From JAGAJR01 sp048463395 (GTDB lineage: Bacteria; Pseudomonadota; Alphaproteobacteria; RF32; CAG-239), in NCBI GenBank assembly GCA_048463395.1, contig DBFWPL010000022.1:49198-113197 (forward strand): 64,000 nucleotides of DNA, given 5' to 3'. Below, piece by piece: positions 1-8,310 of this stretch. The notes under the pieces were generated by a model. The model had not been told where the DNA came from, made no database searches, and saw only the letters and a program-made list of their open reading frames with translations. Numbering within the stretch: position 1 is the first letter of the stretch; each line of letters begins with the position of its first letter. The translations under genes were made by a program, and so were the position numbers.

Positions 1-10
1 AAAAAGAGAA

Positions 11-1240
11 TTGCCCACTGATAAAAGCAATGATCCTATAAACGGTGGAAAAAAGAAAAGTGTAAATTGGAAAAATGTTGGAGTATCTTTCTTATATACT
101 TCAATATATACTGTATTCATGCTTTTTATTACTGGAATCATGTCAACTATAGATGAAGGTATAGCTAGAGCTTGTACAATTATTGCAAACTTAACAATAG
201 CAATTATTTTGTCTGTTTATGCTTCAAAATTAAAAACATACAAATATAAACATGTTGCTCCGGTATGGGGGATTATCATTGGTATGCTATTCTTTCAAGC
301 ATTAGCGTTTTGGATAGTGATGTATCAGTTTTTACAGATTAAACAAGGGAATGCTATATTAAAAGATACTAACGAGGAAACAACTAAAGAAAAAGTTTTG
401 TCTGTCAAAGATATTGATATAAAGAAAACGGTAGTTCCCAAAAGCAAAAAAGAACAAGCAATCAAAATCTTATTTGGTGTCGGAATATTCATCGTAGCGA
501 TAAGTTATGGAATTTTAAATTATAACTCAAATTATGAAAACGATAGATTGAAATTAGCCAAAGAAGTTCTTTCAAAAGTTCTGCGTGTAGGAATGGAAGA
601 AGAAGGGATAAAAGCGACTAATGATATGGTCGATATCGTAATGGCTACTGTAAAGAATAAAAACAAAGTTGAATGTGAAAATTCAGTTATTTATTATGCT
701 TTTTCAGTCGATTCTGATACAATTTGGGTCAAAACTGAAAAATCAGGAGATACGATTTCTGCCGAAGTAATGACAGATGAAATTCCCCAAAATTGTACTT
801 TATATGAAAAAATTGATAATCAATGGAAAAAAACTGAACATATCCGCAATGAAAAAACACAATCACCACATTCACAGAATAATCAAAACAATAATGTTCT
901 TTATTCTTCTTGTGATGGTATGGCTGTAAATTTGGCTGTTGATACCGGTTGTAGATATGAAAACGACACTATCAGGATGGAAATTCAAAGCGAAAAAACA
1001 ACACAAATTCAATCATTATATAGCCAGCGTTTTTGTGTTAAAGGAAATGTTTTGACACTACTAATGGGAGAAGAACAGAGTTTTGATAAAAATGATACTG
1101 CATTTCATAGACTACCTCAAGTTCATCCTCAAAACATTAATTGCCAAAAGCTTATAAATTGGCTAGATAATTATGGTGGTATGACAATGGGAATTGATGA
1201 CAATGAAGAACCTTTATATTTAGGTGGAAGGATTGGATAA
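11..1240 (+). CDS. Multi-pass membrane protein of unknown function (5' end possibly cut)
   Basis: I do not recognise this 409-residue protein. The first ~115 residues contain about three hydrophobic helices (roughly 25-45, 55-70, 85-110), and another lies at about 150-168, followed by a ~240-residue soluble domain with an Asn/Gln/Ser-rich linker near residue 285. The listed start is TTG at 11, with no stop before it in the ten available bases, so the true start may lie outside the window. Its stop TAA directly abuts the ATG of the next gene, indicating a translationally coupled operon with the two following genes. It lies inside the mobile element, so it is probably element cargo. Function unknown. 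Confidence 0.7.
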   Translation: MPTDKSNDPINGGKKKSVNWKNVGVSFLYTSIYTVFMLFITGIMSTIDEGIARACTIIANLTIAIILSVYASKLKTYKYKHVAPVWGIIIGMLFFQALAFWIVMYQFLQIKQGNAILKDTNEETTKEKVLSVKDIDIKKTVVPKSKKEQAIKILFGVGIFIVAISYGILNYNSNYENDRLKLAKEVLSKVLRVGMEEEGIKATNDMVDIVMATVKNKNKVECENSVIYYAFSVDSDTIWVKTEKSGDTISAEVMTDEIPQNCTLYEKIDNQWKKTEHIRNEKTQSPHSQNNQNNNVLYSSCDGMAVNLAVDTGCRYENDTIRMEIQSEKTTQIQSLYSQRFCVKGNVLTLLMGEEQSFDKNDTAFHRLPQVHPQNINCQKLINWLDNYGGMTMGIDDNEEPLYLGGRIG

Positions 1241-1675
1241 ATGTCAAAAGAACCTAAAGAAAAAATCTTATCAACAGAAAACGCTAACATAGAAAAATCC
1301 GCTGCAAACGAAAATAAATATGAGCAAATAACTAATATTTTAACTATTATTTGGACTGTTTTATCTTTAATTTTAGGGTATCAAGCTTTTTCTGCATCAA
1401 TGAATGGAATAAGCGGTTTTGATAAAGCGGCTGCTGATTTCAATGTTTTAGGTCAAGTAATAATATTTTTTACTTTTTCTGTCGCAATAGCTGGATTTTT
1501 AACTCTTTTCATGATGTTTGTTTCACTTTTTATCAAAAATAGAATTACATCATTAGTTTTATGGGGAAAACGCTTGTTAAAAAGTGTAATTTATACAGTA
1601 TTGCTTGTCATCTTATTGTTAATAGAAAATTTTATTGCAAATTTAATATTTGTTTCTGAGAAAGGATTAATCTAA
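1241..1675 (+). CDS. Small membrane protein of unknown function
   Basis: This 144-residue protein has a charged N-terminal stretch of ~30 residues and three hydrophobic segments (about 31-52, 69-95 and 108-135). The ATG follows the previous stop with no gap, and its own stop TAA overlaps the next ATG, so the three genes form one coupled unit. No family recognised. Base composition is low-GC like the rest of the element. Confidence 0.7.
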   Translation: MSKEPKEKILSTENANIEKSAANENKYEQITNILTIIWTVLSLILGYQAFSASMNGISGFDKAAADFNVLGQVIIFFTFSVAIAGFLTLFMMFVSLFIKNRITSLVLWGKRLLKSVIYTVLLVILLLIENFIANLIFVSEKGLI

Positions 1676-2409
1676 TGAGATCTTTTATTTTTGTTTTGAC
1701 ATTCTGTTTATTGGCAACAAACGTATTGGCCGGCCAACAAGAAGACATGAATTTGTGTGCTGACCGAATTGATAATAAATTTAATGTTAAAGTAAAACGT
1801 ACTTATTTCGATATGGCGTCTGAATGTAATGATGGAAAAAGTGGAGCACATTTTTTAGGTTTTAAATATCAAGAGGCTTTTCATATAAGAAGTTTTGGAT
1901 GCTTATTAAATAGGAAAGAAAACACTGTAATTGTTGAAGAGATACAACCACAACACTTAAAAAAATATAGTGGGTTAGAATGTTTAGGGATGGCAGATGT
2001 AGCGACAGCAATTGCTATGGCTAATGCATTTAATGAAGAAGCAATTGCTATCGATAAAAATGTTGTGAAAAAACGCAAAGCTCAAGAAAAGAAGAATGAA
2101 CAAAAACAACATCAAGAACTTATCGAAAAATGCAGAGCTCAGTATGCAGATAATGCGTATTTTGAGCCTTACAAAAAAGCTAAACAATTAAGTAATCAAG
2201 TTGGTGTTGTTGTCGGTTGGATTATTGGAGAAATTAAAGAACATAAAGAGCTACTCTTTTTTACAGAAGAACCAAGATATGTTCTTTGCCAGCTTTATAA
2301 ATCAGAATATGAAAATGATGCAATAAGTATTAACAAATCTTATGCAGACCAGAGGTTTAAAAATAATCAATATATTGATGTTGGAGATCAGAATGGTTGG
2401 CTAGACTAA
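1675..2409 (+). CDS. Exported protein of unknown function
   Basis: The 244-residue product begins with a typical Sec signal peptide (MRSFIFVLTFCLLATNVLAG; likely cleavage after the LAG or VLA). The mature part has scattered cysteines and a Lys/Gln/Glu-rich helical stretch around residues 130-155. The ATG overlaps the preceding stop by one base. As last gene of a three-gene membrane/exported set it may work at the envelope with its two neighbours; no known conjugation or defence family is recognisable. Confidence 0.7.
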   Translation: MRSFIFVLTFCLLATNVLAGQQEDMNLCADRIDNKFNVKVKRTYFDMASECNDGKSGAHFLGFKYQEAFHIRSFGCLLNRKENTVIVEEIQPQHLKKYSGLECLGMADVATAIAMANAFNEEAIAIDKNVVKKRKAQEKKNEQKQHQELIEKCRAQYADNAYFEPYKKAKQLSNQVGVVVGWIIGEIKEHKELLFFTEEPRYVLCQLYKSEYENDAISINKSYADQRFKNNQYIDVGDQNGWLD

Positions 2410-2432
2410 GATACTTATATCTATATTATTTT

Positions 2433-2642
2433 TTAAGTCCCAATAAACTCATGACATTTATTTGCGTGCGGGCTATGAGGGCATTTACCACCATGGGGTT
2501 TAAGGGCTTGTTTACCACAATATCGACAGACAAAGCCCTTTTTCTTATTCAGCTGTTCACGAAGCTTTTGCATCTCTTGGCGAAAAACAGCAATTAAATT
2601 CGCTTGCTCAATATCTTGTTGGGAGCTTAAAACTTTTTTCAT
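2433..2642 (-). CDS. Small zinc-finger-like protein
   Basis: A 69-residue protein with a helical Gln/Leu/Lys-rich N-terminal half and a C-terminal cluster of metal ligands: CRYCG (about residues 39-43), then Cys, His, His, Cys and His in the last 20 residues. This pattern suggests a small zinc ribbon or a treble-clef-like finger. A good ribosome site (AAGGA, 9 nt before the ATG) supports it. It is convergent with the exported-protein gene. Likely a regulatory or DNA-binding accessory of the element; that is inference. Confidence 0.65.
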   Translation of the reverse strand: MKKVLSSQQDIEQANLIAVFRQEMQKLREQLNKKKGFVCRYCGKQALKPHGGKCPHSPHANKCHEFIGT

Positions 2643-2861
2643 CGTTAAAATCCTTTTTTATTTGATTTGTACGACTAAATTATTTTAGTTAAATATCTGA
2701 TTTTACACAATATTTTACTTGCAATCTATGATGGGATATGTTACACTAACCATAATAAAAATTGATTCGATTCGTTTTTATTATAAATCACGAAATGTAT
2801 AAAACTTGGCAGTTTGTAGAAATACGGACAGGGTTTTGTATGTTTGAAAGTGAGGTGTTAT

Positions 2862-2945
2862 ATGTGGCTCTTGACTAATGAACTCAAAATAAATTGGTTA
2901 GAGGGCAAATTACATCTCAATCCAACAATCGGAGCTTCAACCTAA
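2862..2945 (+). CDS. Putative 27-codon leader peptide
   Basis: An ATG preceded by GTGAGG (6 nt spacer) opens 27 codons that end inside a strong rho-independent terminator (2932-2964). The peptide has two Trp codons and no recognisable domain. The arrangement of ribosome site, short ORF and terminator directly upstream of the DUF3768 gene resembles a transcription-attenuation leader. It could also be a tiny independent peptide gene with its own terminator. Confidence 0.4.
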   Translation: MWLLTNELKINWLEGKLHLNPTIGAST

Positions 2946-2964
2946 ATGTTGAGGCTCTTTTTTT
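2932..2964 (+). terminator. Rho-independent terminator / attenuator
   Basis: A 10-bp stem (2932-2941 with 2948-2957, one G-U pair) with a 6-nt loop is followed by seven T. It overlaps the stop codon of the 27-codon leader and lies 18 bases before the DUF3768 start, so read-through would be needed to express the downstream pair unless another promoter exists. Confidence 0.75.
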
Positions 2965-2981
2965 ATTTTAAAGGTACAAAC

Positions 2982-3305
2982 ATGAACATTGAAAAAATCA
3001 GACAGTTTAATGATGAATTACGAAAATCCTTTTGTGGTGGTCGTGTTGTCATCACCACCGGCGTTCAGTCTATGACAGATAGTGACCGACAAGAACTTTT
3101 GAAACAAGTTCAAACATTCGATAATTTTACCAAGGACAACGATCCATACGGTGAACACGACTTCGGGGCTATTAATTTCAAAAATGATACATATTTCTGG
3201 AAAATCGACTATTATGACACCGATTATAATTATCTTAGCCCTGACGCAAGCGACCCGAATGTCACCAACCGCGTCTTAACTATTATGCGTGGAGATGAAT
3301 ATTGA
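2982..3305 (+). CDS. DUF3768 domain protein
   Basis: The whole 107-residue product matches DUF3768, a short family found mainly in alphaproteobacteria, often on plasmids and mobile elements. Diagnostic stretches are IRQFNDELRKSF near the N-terminus, DNDPYGEHDFGA in the middle, FWKIDYYD, and the C-terminal RVLTIMRGDEY. The family has no established function. The start at 2982 is chosen because the longer ATG at 2946 would lie in the terminator stem. Its TGA overlaps the TTG start of the next gene by three bases, so the two are translationally coupled. Confidence 0.85.
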   Translation: MNIEKIRQFNDELRKSFCGGRVVITTGVQSMTDSDRQELLKQVQTFDNFTKDNDPYGEHDFGAINFKNDTYFWKIDYYDTDYNYLSPDASDPNVTNRVLTIMRGDEY

Positions 3306-3826
3306 GAAAGGTATATCATCAAGGCAATATAGACTATCTATGCGGATTGTATGCTTCAATTAATGCGACTTTATTATCAACTGATAAATTAGCTAAGTTT
3401 AGCCGAAAACAAGTTCAATATTGGTTTCAATCAATTCTTGCCGATTTATCAAAACGTCGCAAGCTCTTAGAAGTCCATAGAGAAGGTTCTGATGTTAAAA
3501 TGCTGGAGAGCTATATAAAAATCTTACAAACACAAGTGGCTGACAATATAAAGTTGACTTATTATATGCCGTTTTCGAAAAAAACGCGAACAGCGACAGC
3601 TATCAAAAAAATATCAATCATATCCAAACAACCCAATACAGCTGTAATTATCGGTATTACCGGCTTGTATGAACATTGGAGCTTAGTGGCAAAAACAACA
3701 GCCGATAGAATTTACCTTAATGATTCAGATGGTCTGAAGTTTCTGTATATTAAAAATATGCCTACACGCTATGATTTAATTGTTACAAATACGGTTGTCG
3801 TAACAGCTGAGGACGTGTGCAAATAA
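3302..3826 (+). CDS. Papain-like (C39-like) cysteine-peptidase-fold protein
   Basis: The 174-residue protein has the layout of a papain-fold peptidase: an N-terminal HQGNIDYLCGLYASINA motif with candidate nucleophile Cys14, a helical middle, then EHWSLV with candidate His125 and LNDSDG with candidate Asn140/Asp141/Asp143. It lacks a signal peptide and a transporter domain, so it should act in the cytoplasm. It starts at TTG overlapping the DUF3768 stop, implying a joint function. The family assignment rests on motif spacing only; substrate unknown. Confidence 0.6.
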   Translation: MRKVYHQGNIDYLCGLYASINATLLSTDKLAKFSRKQVQYWFQSILADLSKRRKLLEVHREGSDVKMLESYIKILQTQVADNIKLTYYMPFSKKTRTATAIKKISIISKQPNTAVIIGITGLYEHWSLVAKTTADRIYLNDSDGLKFLYIKNMPTRYDLIVTNTVVVTAEDVCK

Positions 3827-3856
3827 AGTATACCGTGCTTTCACAGATAATTTTGT

Positions 3857-3890
3857 GTGCAATCTATATCAAAAATACGGTTCATTGCAC
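3857..3890. repeat. Inverted repeat upstream of the serine recombinase
   Basis: GTGCAAT (3857-3863) and ATTGCAC (3884-3890) form a 7-bp inverted repeat with a 20-base spacer, 51 bases before the recombinase ATG. It could be a recombination subsite or an autoregulatory operator; there is no further proof. Confidence 0.35.
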
Positions 3891-3940
3891 AGATGTAAAC
3901 CAAAGCTATAAATATCAATTTCACACTAAGGAGCTAAAAT

Positions 3941-4483
3941 ATGATTTTTAACTATAAAAGAGTATCGACCACCGACCAAAACACCGAACGTCAGCTTTTA
4001 GATGTTTCGTGCGATAGGGCTTATATCGAAAAAGTCAGCGGTAAAAACACCGACCGCCCCGAATTACAGGCTATGTTACTGAATATTCGTGCCGATGATG
4101 TGGTGAATGTGCATTCAATGGACAGACTAGCCCGCAATACCAAAGACCTGTTAAATCTGGTTGAAGACATAACCGGTAAAGGTGCTAAAATCGTTTTTCA
4201 TAAAGAGAATTTGATATTTGCTCCTGATAAACAAGACCCATACCAAAAAATGATGATGACAATGTTAGGGGCTGTTGCAGAGCTTGAACGCAATTTAATC
4301 TTAGAACGCCAAAGAGAAGGAATTGCCCTTGCAAAACTGCATGGCAAATATAAAGGCGGTCAGCCTAAACTAACCGCCCAACAAATTGAGGAAATCAAAG
4401 TCCTCATTAACGACCGTACACCGATTACCAAAATCGCCAAACAATACGGCGTATCGAGAAGAACTGTTTATAATTATTTGTAA
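3941..4483 (+). CDS. Serine recombinase (resolvase/invertase family)
   Basis: The 180-residue protein has the complete small serine-recombinase layout. The catalytic domain starts KRVSTTDQN with nucleophile Ser9 and Arg7, followed by HSMDRLARNTKDL, then the long E helix (AVAELERNLILERQREG), and a C-terminal helix-turn-helix (ITKIAKQYGVSRRTVYNYL). The size matches Tn3-type resolvases and Pin-type invertases. The ribosome site is AAGGAG. Within the element it may resolve multimers or switch a segment; no certain crossover site was identified. Confidence 0.92.
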   Translation: MIFNYKRVSTTDQNTERQLLDVSCDRAYIEKVSGKNTDRPELQAMLLNIRADDVVNVHSMDRLARNTKDLLNLVEDITGKGAKIVFHKENLIFAPDKQDPYQKMMMTMLGAVAELERNLILERQREGIALAKLHGKYKGGQPKLTAQQIEEIKVLINDRTPITKIAKQYGVSRRTVYNYL

Positions 4484-4510
4484 AAAAGGCGGTTAGTTTT
4501 ACCAACCGCC
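4482..4510 (-). terminator. Bidirectional terminator between recombinase and DUF927 gene
   Basis: GGCGGTT (4488-4494) pairs with AACCGCC (4504-4510). Read on the minus strand the stem is followed by six T, so it terminates the DUF927 gene; it also sits 4 bases after the recombinase stop. Confidence 0.7.
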
Positions 4511-4517
4511 AATTCTA

Positions 4518-6212
4518 TTATTCAGATAATAATTTTTTGAGCTTTTTATAGTTAAGTGTGATTGCTCGAAGCCGAGCTTTACCAATAAGGATTGCTGGGT
4601 AAGCATTTTTTTCCTTTTTAGGAAGCAGGTCGCCCAGATATTCCATAACAAGACTATAGATTCTTTTACTTATGAACCAACTTTTAAATGTCTCAGTAGG
4701 TATAATCCATTGTTTTTCTTTTTTTTCAGAAAGAAAATATTTTTGACATTGGATTTGTTCCTTTATATATTCCTTGTTTTTAGGAATATTTTCTAAATAT
4801 AATAAGTCTTGAGCATCTTTTTTTAACTTATTTTTCAAAATACGAATTCCTCTTTCTAGCAGTTGTTCATCAGTTTCAATGCATTCTACAGATTTTAAAT
4901 ACATTTGTTTGATCGCGGTATTGATTGTTTTCTGATCCCAAGGAACTAGTTTCCATTTGAGTGCTAGTTCTAGTGCAAGTTGGGTTATAGCAAAGCGTTT
5001 GGTATAACGTTTAGTATAGCCAGTCGCTTGATGTGATGACAATTTCTGTGTTTTTTTATAAATAAAATCTTTGCATGCTTTTAAGAAAACATCTCGTCCA
5101 TTCGTATTTAATTTTTGCACAAGTTTTTCAGCATACTTACGCCCCATATATCCATAATTTTTATTTAATTCGGCCTCTAAATGAAGAGCTAACTCTTCTG
5201 AAGTTTTAAAAGGTTTAGGGATATAGGAAAAAATACCATATTCGTCACTAATGCGTGCAGGTACGTCAATTAAACGTAATTTTTCACCATCGTCTTTTAT
5301 ATAGCCACATTCTTGGGCTTTATTGATGATACTAAACTCACCACTGCTAATAAATGTAAAATGAGATTTTCCTTCAAAAGCCCCTGAGTTCTCAATGTAA
5401 GCATCGCTTCTTTCTTTTGTTTTCCCAGTGCATAAGGAATATGAAAGTTGTGTTACCGTCTTACATAGTACCTTGTCATCACTGGAGACCATTTTTAACT
5501 CGTCTAAAATTAATGGTCTACCATTGTGAGCCATTGCTAATTTTTCGAAACCACCCGATGTACTAAGCCAAGTATTGTGATCATTGGGGTTAGAGAAAAA
5601 AGATGTCGGGAATTTAGAGGCTGTGGTTTTTCCTGCAGTACTTTTATCAAATAAATGAATACCAAATATTTCTAGTCCTAATGGTTCTATAAGCAATGCA
5701 GCAAGTCCGACACCGACTGTAAATATAATAACTGGACTACATTCTGCCTGTTGTAGCAATTTTTGATATTCATCCCATTCTCCTTGTTGTTTAATCTTCT
5801 TTGCAAAACTAGCTTTATTATAGAATTTCACATTAGTACCTTTACCATAAGTTTTGTGTGGTAAAACATAGGCATATTTGTCTTCATTAATATGCCATCC
5901 GGTTTGAGGGGTTAACAAATAAGTTTTATCAAAGTTGTATGAGCTTAACCAATTAGCTAAGTTTTCATCTTCAGCCGCGTTTCCAAAAAATGTGAATCCT
6001 TTATTTTTCAACGTTTTTAGTAGAAACTTTGGGTTTTCATAATCAGTCACGCTCATAGCTATTTCAGTTTTATCATTACGAAGATTGTTAAAAGTTATAA
6101 TGATTGAAGTATCACTGGTTAAAGAGCTAATACCTCTTATAACAGAAAAGTGTTCATTAATAATCTTTTTATCTGATTTGCGAATTAGTTTTTTAGATGT
6201 GATTTTATACAT
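4518..6212 (-). CDS. DUF927 family ATPase
   Basis: A 564-residue DUF927 protein, a P-loop family usually found in phage, plasmid and integrative-element replication modules. The Walker A is DKSTAGKTT (about residues 189-197, Lys195) after a hydrophobic strand, and PLILDE (233-238) is the Walker B. The ~180 residues before the P-loop contain the family's TPQTGWH segment. The C-terminal third is Lys-rich and probably binds DNA. The probable role is a helicase-like replication ATPase working with the HUH protein upstream. The ribosome site is weak. Confidence 0.8.
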   Translation of the reverse strand: MYKITSKKLIRKSDKKIINEHFSVIRGISSLTSDTSIIITFNNLRNDKTEIAMSVTDYENPKFLLKTLKNKGFTFFGNAAEDENLANWLSSYNFDKTYLLTPQTGWHINEDKYAYVLPHKTYGKGTNVKFYNKASFAKKIKQQGEWDEYQKLLQQAECSPVIIFTVGVGLAALLIEPLGLEIFGIHLFDKSTAGKTTASKFPTSFFSNPNDHNTWLSTSGGFEKLAMAHNGRPLILDELKMVSSDDKVLCKTVTQLSYSLCTGKTKERSDAYIENSGAFEGKSHFTFISSGEFSIINKAQECGYIKDDGEKLRLIDVPARISDEYGIFSYIPKPFKTSEELALHLEAELNKNYGYMGRKYAEKLVQKLNTNGRDVFLKACKDFIYKKTQKLSSHQATGYTKRYTKRFAITQLALELALKWKLVPWDQKTINTAIKQMYLKSVECIETDEQLLERGIRILKNKLKKDAQDLLYLENIPKNKEYIKEQIQCQKYFLSEKKEKQWIIPTETFKSWFISKRIYSLVMEYLGDLLPKKEKNAYPAILIGKARLRAITLNYKKLKKLLSE

Positions 6213-6234
6213 GGATATAATCTTTACAAAAAAT

Positions 6235-6318
6235 GAACGGTGTACGGTTGGTTTTGGTTAATGAAAGCCATAATTGAATAAAATAAATTTTATTCAAATA
6301 ATGTCCCGTACACCGTTC
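6235..6318. repeat. Nested inverted repeats, candidate replication origin
   Basis: A perfect 13-bp inverted repeat (GAACGGTGTACGG at 6235-6247, complement at 6306-6318) encloses a second perfect 11-bp inverted repeat (6274-6284 with 6287-6297, AT-only except one G/C pair). This lies between the Rep-like gene and the DUF927 gene, where a Rep nicking or binding site would be expected. Origin function is inferred from structure and position. Confidence 0.5.
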
Positions 6319-6368
6319 AAGGTTGATATTAGTCAGCAATGAGATGCTGTGTTACACTCAATTTTAAG

Positions 6369-6386
6369 CAAACGATTAATCGTTTG
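6369..6386. repeat. Perfect 18-bp palindrome after the Rep-like gene
   Basis: CAAACGATTAATCGTTTG reads identically on both strands and begins 15 bases beyond the Rep stop codon. It could be a dimeric repressor site, part of the presumed origin, or a terminator stem, although the T-tract on the minus strand is poor. Confidence 0.6.
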
Positions 6387-6400
6387 GGTTAAACAGGCAA

Positions 6401-7219
6401 TTAGACTGTTCTTTGAGTGATTTTAAATTCAAAGTCATTGACAGGATTTTTCTTATTGATTGTATATTTTCGACAGCCATATAAGAACAACATATCTTTG
6501 ACTTTATTATTTTTAAGTTTGAAAGTTAGTTTGAGGACTTCACTTCTATTAAGCTTATATTCTTTACCATCATAAAATGGATTACGACCTTTTCTTTGCG
6601 TGTTCAGAAAACGGACACGTTTGGAAAAGTATGGTGAAAACATATAAGAAACAGCACGCATGAAACTATTTACTTTAACAACCCTAACAGGTCTTTTGAT
6701 AATGTCTGTTGGATAGTAATAGCGTTTTAAGCGTTCTCTAATCACATTTTGATCTAATTTCGTTATAAAAATTAGGTGCCAATGTGGATGAAAGAAAGGC
6801 TTCCAATTATTTTCAGCATCTGTATTCAAAACAATGTCAAAGCCACCAATGGCAATGACATCATCGTCGAATAGTCGTTTAAGCCGTTGGTAAAGGGTGC
6901 TTTTTAGCGTACGGATGTCAATTTTCTTTGTAGTATTTGCATCGAGAGGTTCCAATAAAGTTACAGCGTAAATGCGGCTTTTACTTTTTTGTCGGGCGAT
7001 AAATTCGCAAATTTTCGGCACGTATTGAAGCCTGAATTCTCGTTTGCAATGACTACATAAGATATGTTGACAACGATTGTACGGTGAACAGTCCTTTATG
7101 TATTTCCCTAAATCTGATAATTTGTTTTTTTGCGATAAGGCTTTAATTATTATCAGATTTCGTTCTTTACATTGTTTGATGCTTTCAAACCCTTTTAATT
7201 TTTTTATGTCATATTGCAT
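6401..7219 (-). CDS. HUH-type replication initiator-like protein
   Basis: A zinc-binding N-terminal cluster (Cys52, Cys58, Cys63, Cys66 counted from the upstream ATG at 7243) is followed by the HUH motif HPHWHLIFI (His154 and His156), which binds the metal in rolling-circle Rep and relaxase nucleases. Candidate nucleophile tyrosines sit in the YYYP stretch ~20 residues later. I chose the ATG at 7219 because GGAG lies 6 nt before it; an ATG at 7243 would add eight residues. The likely role is single-strand nicking at an element origin. A Rep (replication) role is favoured over a relaxase because of its small size and the DUF927 neighbour. Confidence 0.7.
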   Translation of the reverse strand: MQYDIKKLKGFESIKQCKERNLIIIKALSQKNKLSDLGKYIKDCSPYNRCQHILCSHCKREFRLQYVPKICEFIARQKSKSRIYAVTLLEPLDANTTKKIDIRTLKSTLYQRLKRLFDDDVIAIGGFDIVLNTDAENNWKPFFHPHWHLIFITKLDQNVIRERLKRYYYPTDIIKRPVRVVKVNSFMRAVSYMFSPYFSKRVRFLNTQRKGRNPFYDGKEYKLNRSEVLKLTFKLKNNKVKDMLFLYGCRKYTINKKNPVNDFEFKITQRTV

Positions 7220-7406
7220 AGCATTCTCCATGATAATATTCATAAAAATCCATTAAGTTTTGTCGCTTAATGTACTTTTAGAATAGCATTACTGGAGTTT
7301 CAAAAAAGATGAAAACCAAAGCGGAGCAGTCAGTTAGAGGTTGTGTATGGTGGACTAACCATGCATAGAAATATTATGTATGGTCTAAAGATTTTAGATG
7401 CTTTTT

Positions 7407-8309
7407 TTATTTACGTACGATATTCGTTGCGGTCTTTCGTGTAAGATTATATAGGTTTTCTTCAAAGATAGAGAATGGTTGCAATTTCGGTTGAATGCTT
7501 TTGAGTTTAAATTTTTTCAAAATCTTGGGTGGAACGATTATCAAATTGAGAGGTGTTTCAGAATTTTTACTTTTGAAATTTGTTAAAATTTCTTGTGCAT
7601 AGATAGCATAGCCCAAGATTGAATCAACAAAAGAATCATATTCATTATAATCAGATATTATAGTTGGTATATCTGTAGATGTATCAATGTTTACGTTTAG
7701 GTCGAGACAATTATGATCTATTAGTGTTTGAATATAAGCATAAATGATATGACAAACGGATTTGTATCTTTGCCAACTTTTTTCTATTTTATCATAGCTC
7801 CAAAAACGTCTGGTTGTTTCATTTTTATCTAAGACAGTATACAAGTCATAAACCATTTTAGAACTGCGATTAATGCTGTATTTTTCAGGTGTATATTGGG
7901 CTAGGCGTAATAAACTTAATACTCGAAAGTATATAAGTATTAGAATAGAAGCGTCATTGCGTAAAATATTTTCCATGTCACGTAAGGTGTACCCCATTAA
8001 AATGGTATCATCACCCCCGTTAGCTTCATAAAATTGATGTTCATATAAATAAAGATCAAAAAGGTATTTATTAGTTTTTTTGTTTTTGATAGCGTTAATT
8101 TTATATTGGCTTTTCTCTTGTTGTGTTTCTAATTCATCAAGGATTGATGATTGCAAACTTAGGGATATGATGGATTTATAGCCTTGTAATTCATCATCTG
8201 TTTTTGCGACAATATAAGGGAGCAGATGATACCAGACATTCTCTTTGGCATATTCTAAAGAATCCGGGGAAATTTTATGCTTCAAATAGGGAAAATCAAT
8301 TTCATTCAT
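7407..8309 (-). CDS. Unknown protein coupled to the integrase
   Basis: A 300-residue protein with no family I recognise; mostly helical, Ile/Leu/Tyr/Asn-rich, without signal or membrane segments. Its ATG follows the integrase stop by one base, and its AAGGAG ribosome site lies inside the integrase 3' end, so it is translated with the integrase. An accessory to integration or excision is plausible, but its size argues against a classical excisionase. Confidence 0.65.
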   Translation of the reverse strand: MNEIDFPYLKHKISPDSLEYAKENVWYHLLPYIVAKTDDELQGYKSIISLSLQSSILDELETQQEKSQYKINAIKNKKTNKYLFDLYLYEHQFYEANGGDDTILMGYTLRDMENILRNDASILILIYFRVLSLLRLAQYTPEKYSINRSSKMVYDLYTVLDKNETTRRFWSYDKIEKSWQRYKSVCHIIYAYIQTLIDHNCLDLNVNIDTSTDIPTIISDYNEYDSFVDSILGYAIYAQEILTNFKSKNSETPLNLIIVPPKILKKFKLKSIQPKLQPFSIFEENLYNLTRKTATNIVRK

Positions 8310-8310
8310 C

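Noticed and set aside
2946..2981. ATG at 2946 as start of the DUF3768 gene
   Set aside because: It lies in the terminator stem and adds residues outside the conserved domain; ATG 2982 fits the family start.
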